From NCBI GenBank assembly GCA_902489645.1, contig CABUAW010000027.1:1-32247 (forward strand): 32,247 nucleotides of DNA, given 5' to 3'. This document shows, one piece after another, positions 31,425 to 32,247 of this stretch; the first letter of the stretch is position 1, and every line of letters begins with the position of its first letter. The position numbers and the translations under genes are program-made. Source of the DNA: an uncultured Lachnospiraceae bacterium. GTDB taxonomy: Bacteria > Bacillota > Clostridia > Lachnospirales > Lachnospiraceae. Under the pieces are notes generated by a model. The model was not told the origin of the DNA. It searched no databases and worked only from the letters and a program-made list of their open reading frames with translations.

Positions 31425-31483
31425 TACTTTTTAAGTAGGTTTTATATGTCATTGATTCTATACCTTGAATCTCTGTTTGTCAA
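31425..31483 (-). promoter_or_regulatory. Sulfate operon promoter with CymR-like box
   Basis: -35 TTGACA (complement of 31478-31483), 17-base spacer, -10 TAGAAT (complement of 31455-31460). A box of the shared type is at 31425-31439, best read on the plus strand (TACTTTTTAAGTAGG), about 15 bases after the -10. The -35 context TACTTGACAAA also resembles the cysK upstream box but is degenerate. The 359-base gap from sbp to the next gene holds this promoter, the attenuator and the 35-codon ORF. Confidence 0.75.
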
Positions 31484-31521
31484 GTAGATATTTCCAACTT
31501 TTCATATATTTTTTTAGGGTT

Positions 31522-31650
31522 TTATTTCTTTTTCTGGTTATTCATTGAACAGCAATCGGGTTTCCCACCGGAAAATGAATCCTTATTTTCCTTGGCAAGC
31601 CGCTTCAAATAAGCATCCCAAGCTGCCCGGATACGTTTTAATAATGTCAT
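31522..31650 (-). CDS. Small protein with C-terminal Asp-Cys-Cys motif (LDCC-type, putative metal binding)
   Basis: 42 codons; the product begins MTLLKRIRAAWDAYLKRLAK, continues ENKDSFSGGKPDCCSMNN and ends in lysines. It resembles the short LDCC-motif putative metal-binding proteins of Clostridia, with Pro-Asp-Cys-Cys in place of Leu-Asp-Cys-Cys. Its ATG overlaps the stop codon of the TcdA-like gene (ATGA) with GGGAGG upstream, a sign of coupled translation. A longer frame to 31785 lies wholly in the TcdA-like gene and is a shadow. Function unknown; a thiol or metal role is inferred from the motif only. Confidence 0.7.
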   Translation of the reverse strand: MTLLKRIRAAWDAYLKRLAKENKDSFSGGKPDCCSMNNQKKK

Positions 31651-32247
31651 TTTATCCTCCCTGTCAAATCCTTTATGACCTCGCCGGCAATAATCAGTCC
31701 CACCACAGAAGGAACAAAGGCGTTGCTCCCCGGAATTTGCCGGCGCTGTGTACATTTTCGTGCAGTCCCCGGCGGACAGATACAATTGGCCCGGCAGCTA
31801 ATCGCCATATCCTCCAGCGGCGTCATCGGTTTCTCTTTAGAGTAGACCACCTTCAGCGCTTTAACACCGCGCTTTTTCAGTTCCCGCCGCATGACTTTAG
31901 CCAGCGGACAGACCGATGTCTCATAAATATCCGCCACCTGAAAAGCGGCCGGATTCATTTTGTTTCCCGCCCCCATAGAGCTTATGATGGGAACCTTCGC
32001 TTTATTCGCCTGCTCCACTAACATCAGTTTTCCGGTCACCGTATCAATGGCATCCACAACATAGTCATATACTGAAAAGTCAAATTGCTCCGCTGTATCC
32101 GGCATGTAAAACGTCTTGTAAATATTTACCCTGGCCTCCGGATTAATTTCAAGAATACGTTCTCTTGCCACGTCCACTTTATATTTCCCCACAGTTTTCC
32201 GTGTTGCATAAATCTGCCGGTTAATATTCGTCAGGCACACCCGGTCA
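31647..32247 (-). CDS. tcdA: TcdA/CsdL-like ThiF-fold enzyme (tRNA t6A dehydratase), N-terminus outside window
   Basis: The frame runs off the right edge; about 199 codons are visible. DRVCLTNINRQIYATRKTVGK, VVDAIDTVTGK, SSMGAGNKMNPAAF and VPSVVGLIIAGEVIKDL match TcdA, which cyclises N6-threonylcarbamoyladenosine in tRNA using ATP. It lacks the zinc cysteine pairs of the ThiF/MoeB protein at 18853-19662, so it is not a sulfur-carrier E1. It is followed by a 42-residue Cys-Cys protein with overlapping stop and start codons. The link to the sulfur operon next door may be positional only. Confidence 0.85.
   Translation of the reverse strand, partial: DRVCLTNINRQIYATRKTVGKYKVDVARERILEINPEARVNIYKTFYMPDTAEQFDFSVYDYVVDAIDTVTGKLMLVEQANKAKVPIISSMGAGNKMNPAAFQVADIYETSVCPLAKVMRRELKKRGVKALKVVYSKEKPMTPLEDMAISCRANCICPPGTARKCTQRRQIPGSNAFVPSVVGLIIAGEVIKDLTGRIK

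Overview
This window reads as chromosomal DNA of an anaerobic Clostridia, most likely Lachnospiraceae-like. The signs are a tRNA-Trp T-box leader, a CymR-like Rrf2 regulator, an [FeFe]-hydrogenase maturase (HydE), a ferredoxin-linked APS reductase and small siroheme sulfite reductase, and near-consensus SigA promoters with strong Shine-Dalgarno sites. Except for the tail of a LuxR-type regulator at the left edge, every credible gene lies on the minus strand. I saw no mobile element, CRISPR array, rRNA or tRNA gene.

Layout, right to left (direction of transcription). (1) 31.5-32.2 kb: the 3' part of a TcdA-like ThiF-fold enzyme, overlapped by a 42-residue protein with a Cys-Cys motif. (2) 31.5-22.8 kb: sulfate uptake and activation, sbp-cysT-cysW-cysA-aprA-aprB-cysD-cysN. 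Its leader holds a promoter, a CymR-like box, an attenuator hairpin and a 35-codon ORF. (3) 22.7-18.4 kb: cysK, a CymR-like rrf2, yezD, a second copy of the attenuator, sulfite reductase, TusA-like protein, ThiS-like sulfur carrier, E1-like ThiF/MoeB and a JAMM protease. Together these form a protein-thiocarboxylate sulfur relay. (4) 18.4-14.3 kb: gshA, a class II glutamine amidohydrolase, a C39/papain-like protein and a cystathionine synthase/lyase-family enzyme. (5) 14.2-5.4 kb: a URO-D-family protein, MetNIQ-type transporter, tautomerase-like protein, M20 amidohydrolase, aldo/keto reductase and two PLP C-S enzymes, probably for organosulfur uptake and salvage. (6) 5.4-2.2 kb: nadA, a rhodanese-TtcA-like fusion and hydE. 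(7) 2.2-0.4 kb: a trpB2-type tryptophan synthase beta chain under a Trp T-box.

How it works together: sulfate enters through the ABC transporter, CysDN makes APS, AprAB reduces APS to sulfite, and the siroheme enzyme makes sulfide. Sulfide can be fixed by CysK or loaded on the carrier protein. The carrier ends in Gly-Gly-Gly followed by five further residues, so it probably needs trimming by the JAMM protease encoded two genes downstream. No APS kinase or PAPS reductase is present. The C-terminus of CysN looks like a decayed APS kinase domain, which fits an APS-only route.

Five promoters in the window (nadA, URO-D/met, gshA, cysK, sbp) carry a similar 15-bp site of the form TASTnnnnnnRTAGG at or just after the transcription start. 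This suggests one local CymR-type regulon controlled by the Rrf2 protein encoded beside cysK. The two reductive branches (sulfate operon and sulfite reductase operon) also share a conserved leader/terminator RNA element that I do not recognise. It is the best candidate here for an undescribed regulatory element.
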